The translations under genes were made by a program, and so were the position numbers. From Planctomycetota bacterium (GTDB lineage Bacteria; Planctomycetota; MHYJ01; JACQXL01), in contig JACRIK010000026.1 in NCBI GenBank assembly GCA_016235865.1, forward strand, positions 1 to 64,000: DNA of 64,000 nucleotides. The letters run 5' to 3'. A model generated the notes under the pieces. That model worked only from the letters and a program-made list of their open reading frames with translations, ran no database searches and had not been told where the DNA came from. Within the stretch, counting starts at the first letter, position 1; each line of letters starts with the position of its first letter. Positions 43,832 through 51,175 of the stretch are shown in pieces.

Positions 43832-43995
43832 GCACAGATGACGGCAGTGAAAATATACCCGTCCTGCTGACATCTGTGCGCATTTTACCAAAAACGCAAG
43901 ATTAGTCAAGTAGTTTTTGCCATTATCTGTGCATTTTGTAATTTTATAACTAAATAGTTTACTTGATGTTGTATCTGTCGAACTGTTATCTGTGC
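43832..43995. promoter_or_regulatory. Four ATCTGTGC boxes, putative operator sites
   Basis: ATCTGTGC occurs at 43872-43879, 43925-43932 and 43988-43995, and inverted (GCACAGAT) at 43832-43839, only a few bases before the start codon of the zinc-ribbon gene. TCAAGTA (43906-43912) and TACTTGA (43960-43966) form an additional inverted pair. The clustering around one promoter suggests autoregulation. Confidence 0.6.
43882..43909 (-). promoter_or_regulatory. Promoter of the zinc-ribbon/HTH gene
   Basis: On the minus strand TTGACT (43904-43909) and TAAAAT (43882-43887) are separated by 16 bases; each matches consensus at five of six positions. An ATCTGTGC box lies directly downstream and another upstream, so a bound protein would block it. 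Confidence 0.6.
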
Positions 43996-44072
43996 ATAAA
44001 TATGACAGGATATGTCAAAATATGGTGATAGGGGGGTATGCCACCTCCCCCCGGGGTTACCTACACCTCCAC

Positions 44073-44490
44073 TACCCTTGTATCACAGATCCGGTACCCT
44101 TGTATCACAGGCCCGGTATCCTTGTGTCACAGGCCTGGTACCTTTGTGTCATAGACCCGGTACCCTTGTGTCACAGACCCGGTACCCTTGTATCACAGAC
44201 CCGGTACCCTTGTGTCACAGACCCGGTACCCTTGTATCACAGGCCCGGTACCCTTGTGTCGCAGGCCCGGTACCCTTGTGTCGCAGGCCCGGTACCCTTG
44301 TGTCGCAGGCCCGGTACCCTTGTGTCACAGGCCCGGTACCCTTGTGTCACAGGCCCGGTACCCTTGTGCCACAGGCCCGGTACCCTTGTGCCACAGACCC
44401 GGTACCCTTGTATCACAGGCCCGGTATCCTTGTGTCACAGATCAGGTACCCTTGTATCACAGACCCGGTATCCTTGTGTCATAGGCCTGC
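44073..44490. repeat. Tandem array 2: nineteen units of 22 bp
   Basis: Nineteen contiguous units, exactly 418 bp, follow the consensus TACCCTTGTG-TCACAGGCCCGG with a few substitutions and no indels. Each unit contains TGTGTCACA, and each junction contains GGTACC; both are palindromes. There are no spacers. The plus-strand unit lacks stop codons in every frame, so long meaningless open frames run through it. The preceding 43996-44072 contains a GGGGGGTATGCCACCTCCCCCC hairpin. No gene is supported in 43996-44675. Confidence 0.95.
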
Positions 44491-44530
44491 TGTCTATGAT
44501 ATATACCTCCATTGGATAGAATAGATGAAA

Positions 44531-44546
44531 TGTGCGACGTCGTACA
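44531..44546. promoter_or_regulatory. 16-bp near-perfect palindrome beside array 2
   Basis: TGTGCGACGTCGTACA is self-complementary except for one base pair. It lies 40 bp after the last array unit and could be a protein-binding site linked to the array. Confidence 0.4.
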
Positions 44547-44549
44547 TTA

Positions 44550-44610
44550 GAGCCAGTTATCCCGCAGGGAGTTACTGGCTCTTATCCCGACAGTTTTTGT
44601 CGGGGTTAAG
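44550..44610. repeat. Hairpin repeat, family D type
   Basis: GAGCCAGT...ACTGGCTC forms one hairpin, followed by TTATCCCGACAG...TGTCGGGG forming a second. It shares the TTATCCCGAC/GTCGGG module with the tRNA-Arg locus near 5.4-6.1 kb. Confidence 0.6.
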
Positions 44611-44675
44611 ATTCTGTTAGGAATGTTGGACGTCAAACAACCTATTTATAATAATTCAGTATGTTGTTACTGAAA

Positions 44676-45422
44676 CTATCGCCCAGAGGCAGCATAATCC
44701 GCTTGAATATCCCCGGCACTGCGGACGTAGTTGTGGACTTTAGCATCGTATATGAATCCTCTGAATGGCAAGTCGTTACGGTAGCCAATACGAAATGGCT
44801 TACTGTTTAAAATAGTAGCATTCAGGTTATTTTGCTGGATGTTAAAAGACCGCAGGGTGCCGTCAATGTATATTTTGACACCGGTTGCGTTGCCAGACCC
44901 ATCATAAGTGGCAACTACATGATGCCAGGCGTTGTCTATTAAATTGGCATCGGCGTATCCTTCAATCCCATTTATGCCGCTGCCGGTATTTAAAATCTGA
45001 AAGTTTAGTTTACCGTCGTTTCTGACAAACATAGAATAGCCGCGGTAATTATTTGAAGTGTCCTGTTTTGAAAATACGTTCTGCCAGGCGGCATAATCAG
45101 TCTTGATCCATGCTCCCAGGGAGAACGATTCCGTTCTTTCAAAGCCCAAAACATTGCCAAAATCCACATAGTCATTCACCCCATCAAAGTATAGCGCGCT
45201 GTCGGACCAGGTGGCGCCATAGACCGTGCCGTTATTAGTGCCGGAAGAATCAGTGGCGGTAATTCCTGACGTCTCATCAAATTTCCACCAGCTATTAGTG
45301 TTATCCGGGGCGCTGCTGCCTGAATCATTTGGTTTGGCGCATCCGTTTTGGGCTGAGATGCTGAATGATAACATCGCTAATAATAAGAGGACCGCTACTA
45401 TTAAGTAATGTCTTTTACTCAT
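44676..45422 (-). CDS. Exported LamG-domain protein
   Basis: The 248-residue protein has a signal peptide and then a single concanavalin A-like LamG domain: WWKFDETSG near residue 45, ALYFDGVNDYVDFG near 78, SFSLGAWIKTD near 100, NAWHHVVATYDGSG near 165. Such domains bind glycans or proteins outside the cell. AAAGGAG upstream fixes ATG 45422. The C-terminus ends soon after the last LamG strand. Confidence 0.85.
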   Translation of the reverse strand: MSKRHYLIVAVLLLLAMLSFSISAQNGCAKPNDSGSSAPDNTNSWWKFDETSGITATDSSGTNNGTVYGATWSDSALYFDGVNDYVDFGNVLGFERTESFSLGAWIKTDYAAWQNVFSKQDTSNNYRGYSMFVRNDGKLNFQILNTGSGINGIEGYADANLIDNAWHHVVATYDGSGNATGVKIYIDGTLRSFNIQQNNLNATILNSKPFRIGYRNDLPFRGFIYDAKVHNYVRSAGDIQADYAASGR

Positions 45423-45543
45423 ACTGATTGCTCCTTTCGGAATTATTATCACAAGATGCTCATCTTACAGGCAGTTTTAAACTGTAATAAATATAACCAT
45501 TAGTCCTGGTTTGTCAAGTTAAATCTGATAAAAACCTGGTGTT

Positions 45544-46914
45544 TTACCTATGGGCGAGAATATCCTGATAAAGCCTTATAATCTCATCCGTGTGGGCTTT
45601 TATGGTCTTCCAGGGCTGGATGTTCTTCTGCATCTCGGCAATCAGAGCCGGGTTCTGGATAAACAGGTCCATCTTTGCGGCCAGTTGCTGGGCATCTCCG
45701 GGCTGGGCCAGGAATCCGTTTTCTCCATCCTTTAGCCAGTCCGGAATCCCGCCGATTCTGCTGCCGATGACCGGGAGCCGGGCGGTCAGGAATTCCACGC
45801 CGACCAGGCCGAACATCTCTTCCCAGATGGATGGCATCAGCCCGACGTCTATCTCGTGGAGCATCTGATTCAACGGCGTCGGGCCGTAGGACCTTCTCAG
45901 TTCTATATTGAGTTTGTCGCTTAACCGGCCCGGTTGGCCCGGGTGGTAGATAATCAGTTTGGCCTTGGACTGGTCAAGTTTTGAGAACGCCTCTATTAAT
46001 ACGTTGTATCCCTTATGTGCCCACTTGCCGCCCAGGTATCCGAAGACCACCGGGTAATTACTGTGGCGCAACGGCTTGGGCGTGATGGTCTCGATGCTCT
46101 TGGCCGAGTGCGAAATGACCCGGGTCTTGGCCTTTGAGACGCCGTAATTGTTGAAAATCTCGGCTGAACGGCGGGTGGAACAGTGGACCACATCCAGTTT
46201 ATTCAATTGCTCAACAAAGAACCTTCGGCGGTTGAGAAACTGTTGGGCGTTATACGGGTTGGTATGCGGCTGGGGTAGGGCATTTCCCTGGGTGTCTTTG
46301 CCGGCAACTGCCTTTTTCATCAGGCGGTAGGCGTTAATTATGGGCTTGGGAATAATCGGAGCCAGCGCCCATTTTAACCTGTTTTTGTATGATGAGTCAG
46401 ACAGGGGCCGGTTGGCCAGGCATTCCACGCAGTCAGCGCCGTTATGGAAATCAGTGCAGATGTCTTTTTCCCTGAACATCAGGTCCCGTTGGGGGCAGAG
46501 GTCGTAATAGTTGTGCATCGATTTGATAACCGGTATCCGGCTTTTGGCGATTAGGTCGATAACAGACGCCGGGTGCAGTTGGAGTTCGTGGATATGGATG
46601 ATATCGGGCCTTTCCTGGGCCAATACTTGGGCGGTGAGTTCTTCAATCGCGGGCTCGGAGCATTGGATATCCGGATTAACCAGGTATCCGGCCGGGGCCA
46701 GGGGCGGATTATAAATCTCTATGATTTTGGTGGCGCTTTTGCGCCAGGTTTTCAGGGATGGTTTTTGGCTCAGGGAATATCGCGGTATGACAAAGAAGGC
46801 CGTGGTATCCCAGCCCTGGGCGCTGACTGCCTCCATTATGGATTCCTGGTAATTGATGGCGCCGCCTTTGCTGAAGGGCGAAAGCCCGAAACCGATGTAT
46901 AAAACCTTGGGCAT
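45544..46914 (-). CDS. Glycosyltransferase family 4
   Basis: The 456-residue GT-B enzyme has the N-terminal SKGGAINYQESI loop, DIIHIHELQLHPASVI near residue 105, and the donor-site segment GLMPSIWEEMFGLVGVEFL with its E-x7-E-like spacing near 355-375. It probably adds a sugar to a lipid-linked surface glycan. A Cys-rich loop (CTDFHNGADCVEC) near residue 155 is found in some GT4 enzymes. The heptose operon lies directly upstream, beyond a family B element. Confidence 0.87.
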   Translation of the reverse strand: MPKVLYIGFGLSPFSKGGAINYQESIMEAVSAQGWDTTAFFVIPRYSLSQKPSLKTWRKSATKIIEIYNPPLAPAGYLVNPDIQCSEPAIEELTAQVLAQERPDIIHIHELQLHPASVIDLIAKSRIPVIKSMHNYYDLCPQRDLMFREKDICTDFHNGADCVECLANRPLSDSSYKNRLKWALAPIIPKPIINAYRLMKKAVAGKDTQGNALPQPHTNPYNAQQFLNRRRFFVEQLNKLDVVHCSTRRSAEIFNNYGVSKAKTRVISHSAKSIETITPKPLRHSNYPVVFGYLGGKWAHKGYNVLIEAFSKLDQSKAKLIIYHPGQPGRLSDKLNIELRRSYGPTPLNQMLHEIDVGLMPSIWEEMFGLVGVEFLTARLPVIGSRIGGIPDWLKDGENGFLAQPGDAQQLAAKMDLFIQNPALIAEMQKNIQPWKTIKAHTDEIIRLYQDILAHR

Positions 46915-47008
46915 ATTATTATGTTATCCTTTGATGTTTACTCCGCCCGTGTCATTGCGAGGGAGTCCCCGCCGTTGGCGGGGATAAATTCCACTGGGGC
47001 TCTTTATA

Positions 47009-47116
47009 CTCCCCCTTATTAAAGGGGGGCGGGGGGTTATTATTCTTTCACCGTATTCTACAATAATATCCCGTATGGGACAACCCCCTTTATCCCCCTT
47101 TTTTAAGGGGGACTTC
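47009..47116. repeat. Composite family B element, copy 2
   Basis: The same two hairpins and AT-rich centre as 40191-40297, in the same orientation, with ATCCCGTATGGGACAACCC in the middle. The following ACTCCGCTAAAT provides the TAG stop of the histidine phosphatase gene. A GTCATTGCGAGGGAG repeat lies just before it at about 46950. Confidence 0.85.
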
Positions 47117-47122
47117 ACTCCG

Positions 47123-47728
47123 CTAAATAATTACTCGTTTTCTGATACCGGATTTACCGTTACCATATAATTTCAACTCGAAGACCGAGGTGTTGGGCAC
47201 ATCAATCTTCTTGTAATCATTAAGATGCCTGTGGGTAAAGTATAGGATGAGGCACCTGATTATGGCCACATGGGTGAGCGCGATGATTTTTCCGCCCGGA
47301 TGCGCCCGGGCCAGTTTTCTGATTAGTTTAACAGCCCGGTTCTGGACCCGGCTGATGGTCTCCCGGCCTGGCATCCGCAGTTCGGCCGGCCGGGTGTTCC
47401 AGAGCGCGAATTCCTTGGGGAACTGCCGGGCGATGGCCAGCTCTGACATGCCTTGCCAGATGCCCAGTCCCATTTCCCGTAAATCCTTTTCTATGATTAT
47501 CTTGGTGTGGAGTCGGGCACTTATCAGCCGGGCGGTCTGTTTTGCCCGGGCTATCGGGCTGGTATAGATGGTTGAGATGCATTTACTTGCCAGTTTCATC
47601 CCCAGCGCTTTTGCCTGCCTTACGCCGTCCGCATCCAGGCCCTCTTTACTGGCGCCCATATAGATTTTGGCCTTGTTGGATTTGGTCACCCCGTGGCGGA
47701 CTAAATAAATAGTCGGGTAATCCATCAT
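47123..47728 (-). CDS. Histidine phosphatase family protein
   Basis: The 201-residue protein has the catalytic YLVRHGVTKSN motif near residue 8, a second His in IALTHVAII near 150 and the Glu-containing LREMGLGIWQG near 85. It is a phosphomonoesterase of the phosphoglycerate mutase type. Its start overlaps gmhA by 4 bp. In the GDP-heptose route a phosphatase is needed after the kinase (normally the HAD enzyme GmhB), and no GmhB is present here, so this enzyme may fill the step. That is inference. Confidence 0.82.
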   Translation of the reverse strand: MMDYPTIYLVRHGVTKSNKAKIYMGASKEGLDADGVRQAKALGMKLASKCISTIYTSPIARAKQTARLISARLHTKIIIEKDLREMGLGIWQGMSELAIARQFPKEFALWNTRPAELRMPGRETISRVQNRAVKLIRKLARAHPGGKIIALTHVAIIRCLILYFTHRHLNDYKKIDVPNTSVFELKLYGNGKSGIRKRVII

Positions 47729-48294
47729 AGTTTATTCCTGAAATATACGGCGATGGCATGGGCCAGGATTAAATGAACGTCCTCGGTTTGTTCGTAATTC
47801 TTGTTGGCCACCACGATGTATTCCTTGGATATATTCCGGGCCTTGCCGCCGTCGAATCCGAGCAGGGAAACGGTGGTGGCGCCCCGGGAATTGGCGTATT
47901 CGATGGCCCGGAGGATGTTCGGGGAATTACCCGATGCGCTGATGCAGATGACGATGTCGTCTTTCTGGACCAGGTTCATCAGCTGCTCGGCGAATATTTT
48001 GTCGTAGCCCAGGTCGTTGGCCAGGGCGGTTATCAGGGGCGTATTGTCGTTCAGGCTGATTATCCGGAACCTGGGTTTGCCGGCCTTGACCGAGCCCTTG
48101 CCCAGGTCGCAGACGAAATGGGAAGCGGTGGCGGCGCTGCCGCCGTTGCCCATGACGAATATCTGCTTGTTGTTGAGATAGGCCTGGTAAATCAGCTCGG
48201 AGATGGCGGTGATTTTGTCCGCCGGGATTTCATCCAGGCTTTTCCTCAGGCCGGCCAGGTAGTTGGCGAAGAAGTTGTCGTTTTTATTGCTCAT
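47725..48294 (-). CDS. gmhA: Sedoheptulose-7-phosphate isomerase
   Basis: The 189-residue SIS-domain enzyme has FVMGNGGSAATASHFVCDL near residue 46 and ICISASGNSPNI near 115, typical of GmhA. It converts sedoheptulose 7-phosphate to D-glycero-D-manno-heptose 7-phosphate. It overlaps the kinase gene by 11 bp and the phosphatase gene by 4 bp, a coupled pathway operon. Confidence 0.92.
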   Translation of the reverse strand: MSNKNDNFFANYLAGLRKSLDEIPADKITAISELIYQAYLNNKQIFVMGNGGSAATASHFVCDLGKGSVKAGKPRFRIISLNDNTPLITALANDLGYDKIFAEQLMNLVQKDDIVICISASGNSPNILRAIEYANSRGATTVSLLGFDGGKARNISKEYIVVANKNYEQTEDVHLILAHAIAVYFRNKL

Positions 48295-49303
48295 GGTTTT
48301 CTCCTCCTATTACGGTGGTTACGCCTTTAGTATCGAATTTGAAATCGAGTATGCGCAGTCCGCCATGTTTCATGGCGTTCTGGAATTCCTTTTCCCGGCC
48401 CTGGGCGCAATAGAACAGGAAATAGCCGCTGCCGCCGGCGCCGGTCAGCTTGCCGCCCAGCGCGCCGTGCTCCAGGGCCAGTGCGTATATTTTCTCCAAA
48501 TGCTCGTTGGAGATGTTGGCGTTCATCTTCTTCTTGTCCGACCAGCCCTTGTTCAGGAGCAGGCCGAATTGGTCCAAGTCGCCTTTGACCAATAGTTCTT
48601 TCATTTTATAGGCGTTGGCTTTTATGGCGGTCATCGATTCTATGACCTTGGGGTTTTCGGCCTTGGCCTGGGCGTCCTGCTGGCTGAGGATGACGGCCGC
48701 GGCCCGGGTCTGGCCGGTAAAGACCAGGAACAAGCCCTTTTCCAGCCGGTCTTTTATGGCCGGCTTGATGGACAGCGGTTCGACCTTGACGCCGTCTTTA
48801 CTGAACTCGAACAGATTGAATCCGCCGAAACTGGAGGCGTATTCGTCCTGCTTGCCGATGGGCATCTTGAGGATTTCCTTCTGGACGTAATAGGCCTGCT
48901 CGGCGATTTGCTGCTTGTCAATCTTTTTATTCAGGAAGGCGGCGCATAATTGGGTCATATTGACGGCCACGGCGCCGGACGAGCCCAGGCCGCTGCCGGG
49001 CGGGACCTCCGAGGCCATAAACAGGTCGAACCCGGCCTGGATGTCAAAATGCTTCATGACCGCATTGGGGATGTCAAATCCCTCCCCGAATTTAAGGTTG
49101 TAGAAATCATCGACCGTCAGGGTGGACTGCAGGTCCGAGGAAATCATCTGGATTTTGCCGTCCTCCCTGAGGTTAAATACGCTGTAGAAGTATTTGTTGA
49201 TGGTGGTGCTGACCACGGCGCCGCCGTGCTTAAGATAGAAGGCGTCCATGTCCGTGCCGCCGCCGGCAAAACTGATTCGAACCGGTGCTTTGGTGATAAT
49301 CAT
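48284..49303 (-). CDS. hddA: D-glycero-alpha-D-manno-heptose-7-phosphate kinase
   Basis: The 339-residue GHMP kinase begins APVRISFAGGGTDMDAFY and has the ATP loop PPGSGLGSSGAVAVN near residue 103 and the C-terminal GGKLTGAGGSGYF motif near 305. Its place between gmhA and hddC indicates phosphorylation of heptose 7-phosphate at C1. The start overlaps hddC by 4 bp. Confidence 0.9.
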   Translation of the reverse strand: MIITKAPVRISFAGGGTDMDAFYLKHGGAVVSTTINKYFYSVFNLREDGKIQMISSDLQSTLTVDDFYNLKFGEGFDIPNAVMKHFDIQAGFDLFMASEVPPGSGLGSSGAVAVNMTQLCAAFLNKKIDKQQIAEQAYYVQKEILKMPIGKQDEYASSFGGFNLFEFSKDGVKVEPLSIKPAIKDRLEKGLFLVFTGQTRAAAVILSQQDAQAKAENPKVIESMTAIKANAYKMKELLVKGDLDQFGLLLNKGWSDKKKMNANISNEHLEKIYALALEHGALGGKLTGAGGSGYFLFYCAQGREKEFQNAMKHGGLRILDFKFDTKGVTTVIGGENHEQ

Positions 49304-50040
49304 GTCTTTTCTCCGTTGTAAATAAGGTTTTTATATAGTGCCTGGTTTTGGGCCAGGAACCGCCTGAAGTTCCTGATTCCGGTAAAGGTCCCGATGTCGT
49401 AGAACCGGTTTTTGCAGATGTAGCCCTTGAGCTGCCGTTGTTTTATCAGCCGGGGGAAGATATCGATTTCCAGCGAGACTTTTTCCCTTTTCGGGAACAG
49501 GCCCAATATCTTTTTCTTCAGCACCAGCACGCCGGATTCGACGTACTGCAAATCCCGGCCGGGCGATATCTTGTCGTATCTGGTTATGGCGCGACCGGCA
49601 TCGAGGGCGATGTTGTTTTTGACTTTGGTATTATCTTTGTTGTCATAAACGGCAATCAGGCCGGATTTTCCGTATGCCCGGAATTTCGCCTGCAGGCCGG
49701 AATAGTTTACGGGTAGGAAGGAATCGCCGTAAAGCAGGATGAAACTGTTCTGCAGGAGGCGGCGGGCCTTTTTCAGTCCGCCTCCGGTGCCCAGCGGCTT
49801 GTTCTCCGAGGAATACCTGATATTCAGTCCGTATTTCCGGCCGGTGCCGAAATATTCCTTTATCTGATGGCCCAGATGCCCGATGCAGAGCAGGATATCC
49901 GTAATTTTGTACTTCTTGAGGTACATGAGCTGGTAATACAAGTAGGGTTTACCGGCTATTTCCACCATCGGCTTGGGGATGGTCAGGGTCAACGGCCTCA
50001 ATCGCGTTCCCAATCCGCCGGCTAATATGACTGCTTGCAT
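49300..50040 (-). CDS. hddC: Nucleotidyltransferase, probable heptose-1-phosphate guanylyltransferase
   Basis: The 246-residue protein starts with LAGGLGTRLRPLT and IPKPMVEIAGKPYL, the sugar-nucleotidyltransferase signature. In this operon it most likely makes GDP-D-glycero-alpha-D-manno-heptose for surface glycans. Nucleotide preference cannot be read from the sequence. Confidence 0.86.
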   Translation of the reverse strand: MQAVILAGGLGTRLRPLTLTIPKPMVEIAGKPYLYYQLMYLKKYKITDILLCIGHLGHQIKEYFGTGRKYGLNIRYSSENKPLGTGGGLKKARRLLQNSFILLYGDSFLPVNYSGLQAKFRAYGKSGLIAVYDNKDNTKVKNNIALDAGRAITRYDKISPGRDLQYVESGVLVLKKKILGLFPKREKVSLEIDIFPRLIKQRQLKGYICKNRFYDIGTFTGIRNFRRFLAQNQALYKNLIYNGEKT

Positions 50041-50061
50041 ATCTTTGTTTTTCCTTTGACT

Positions 50062-51174
50062 TTAGGCGCCTCCATTATCAGCGGGGCGCTTAAGTAATTT
50101 CTGCTTCCTTCTTTTGGATCTCAAGCCCAGGACCATCTTTATAAAAGGCGGGAACCAGTTCTCGAAACTCCATCCGGTGGCCCAGGCATTGGAGCAGCCG
50201 CGGCAGTTGTCGACCACGGCCCGGGCTTTCTTGGCCTGTTGACCGGTCCAGAATTTATCGGGCGTCAGGGACCTGATATTCCCGGCGCAGACATGGCTGT
50301 AACCCAGGCAGGGAGCGATATCGCCGTTGCATTTCAGCAGGAAGAATTTGCGCATCCCGGCGCACTGGTATTTTAATTTGTGCGTCAGCGCCGTCAGGAG
50401 CATTTCATTATGGAAGGAGGGCGGCAATTCCTTGATTTCGCTGATTAAGCCGCGGTTGTCCGATTGCTGGTAGTTTTCAATCTTATCGCCTTTTTCCGCG
50501 TCAATATTGTGATAGAAGGTGAATTGTTCATAGAGCTGGGTCAGGCAGTTCACCTTTACCCCCCGGGCGTATTCCAGGACTCCTTTGAGCGTCCCGGCGG
50601 TCAGGCTGGACAGGGTATGGCCGGCCACGACGATGCCCATTTTCTCTTTGTATTGCTCTTTTAATTTGAGGCATTCCTTAATCAGGTAATCGGCTTTCTG
50701 GAAATTGCCTTTTACGCCCCGGATGGCGTCGTGCTGCTCGCCCACCGCGTCGAGCGATATCCCGACCGACAGGCAGATGCCGTTATTGATGGCGTCCTTG
50801 ATGGTTTCCAGCGCCTTGTCCGGCAGCAGGGCATTGGTGCTGAGCGTGATTTTGGCCTGCGGCAGGGCCTTATGGATGGCCCGGATGACTTCTTTTATGT
50901 CGTGGCGCGTCATGGCCTCGCCGCCGGTGACCAGGACGATTTTTACGTTCCGGAAAAACGGGGTGGAGAATATCCGCTCGATTTCCTCGGGCTGGAGCAT
51001 GTCTTTGGTCGGCTTATTCTGCCAGATGTTGCAATGATGGCACCGGGAATTGCAGGCGTCAGTGACTTCATAAACGATGTAATCCGGCCGGGGGATTTTG
51101 CCGATGGCCCTGGAAAGCAGGTTGCCAGCCGAGCTCCTGAGTATCCGGGCCGCGTAGGAAAAATACCGCATCAT
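50062..51174 (-). CDS. Radical SAM protein with SPASM-like C-terminus
   Basis: The 370-residue protein has the radical SAM motif CNSRCHHC (C41, C45, C48), VLVTGGEAM near residue 80, and a C-terminal Cys cluster (CNGDIAPC, CAGN, CRGC) resembling SPASM auxiliary cluster sites. It follows the methyltransferase gene by one base and leads into the heptose operon by 21 bp. It may modify a sugar or a peptide linked to the glycan; the substrate is unknown. Confidence 0.82.
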   Translation of the reverse strand: MMRYFSYAARILRSSAGNLLSRAIGKIPRPDYIVYEVTDACNSRCHHCNIWQNKPTKDMLQPEEIERIFSTPFFRNVKIVLVTGGEAMTRHDIKEVIRAIHKALPQAKITLSTNALLPDKALETIKDAINNGICLSVGISLDAVGEQHDAIRGVKGNFQKADYLIKECLKLKEQYKEKMGIVVAGHTLSSLTAGTLKGVLEYARGVKVNCLTQLYEQFTFYHNIDAEKGDKIENYQQSDNRGLISEIKELPPSFHNEMLLTALTHKLKYQCAGMRKFFLLKCNGDIAPCLGYSHVCAGNIRSLTPDKFWTGQQAKKARAVVDNCRGCSNAWATGWSFENWFPPFIKMVLGLRSKRRKQKLLKRPADNGGA

Positions 51175-51175
51175 A

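Noticed and set aside
44073-44490. CRISPR array
   Set aside because: The 22-bp units are contiguous without spacers and no cas genes are nearby.
43992-44524. Repetitive protein genes with RPGTLVSQ and PVPLCHRPG periods
   Set aside because: Open frames follow from a stop-free 22-bp unit in all plus frames; no ribosome binding site and no non-repeat domain.
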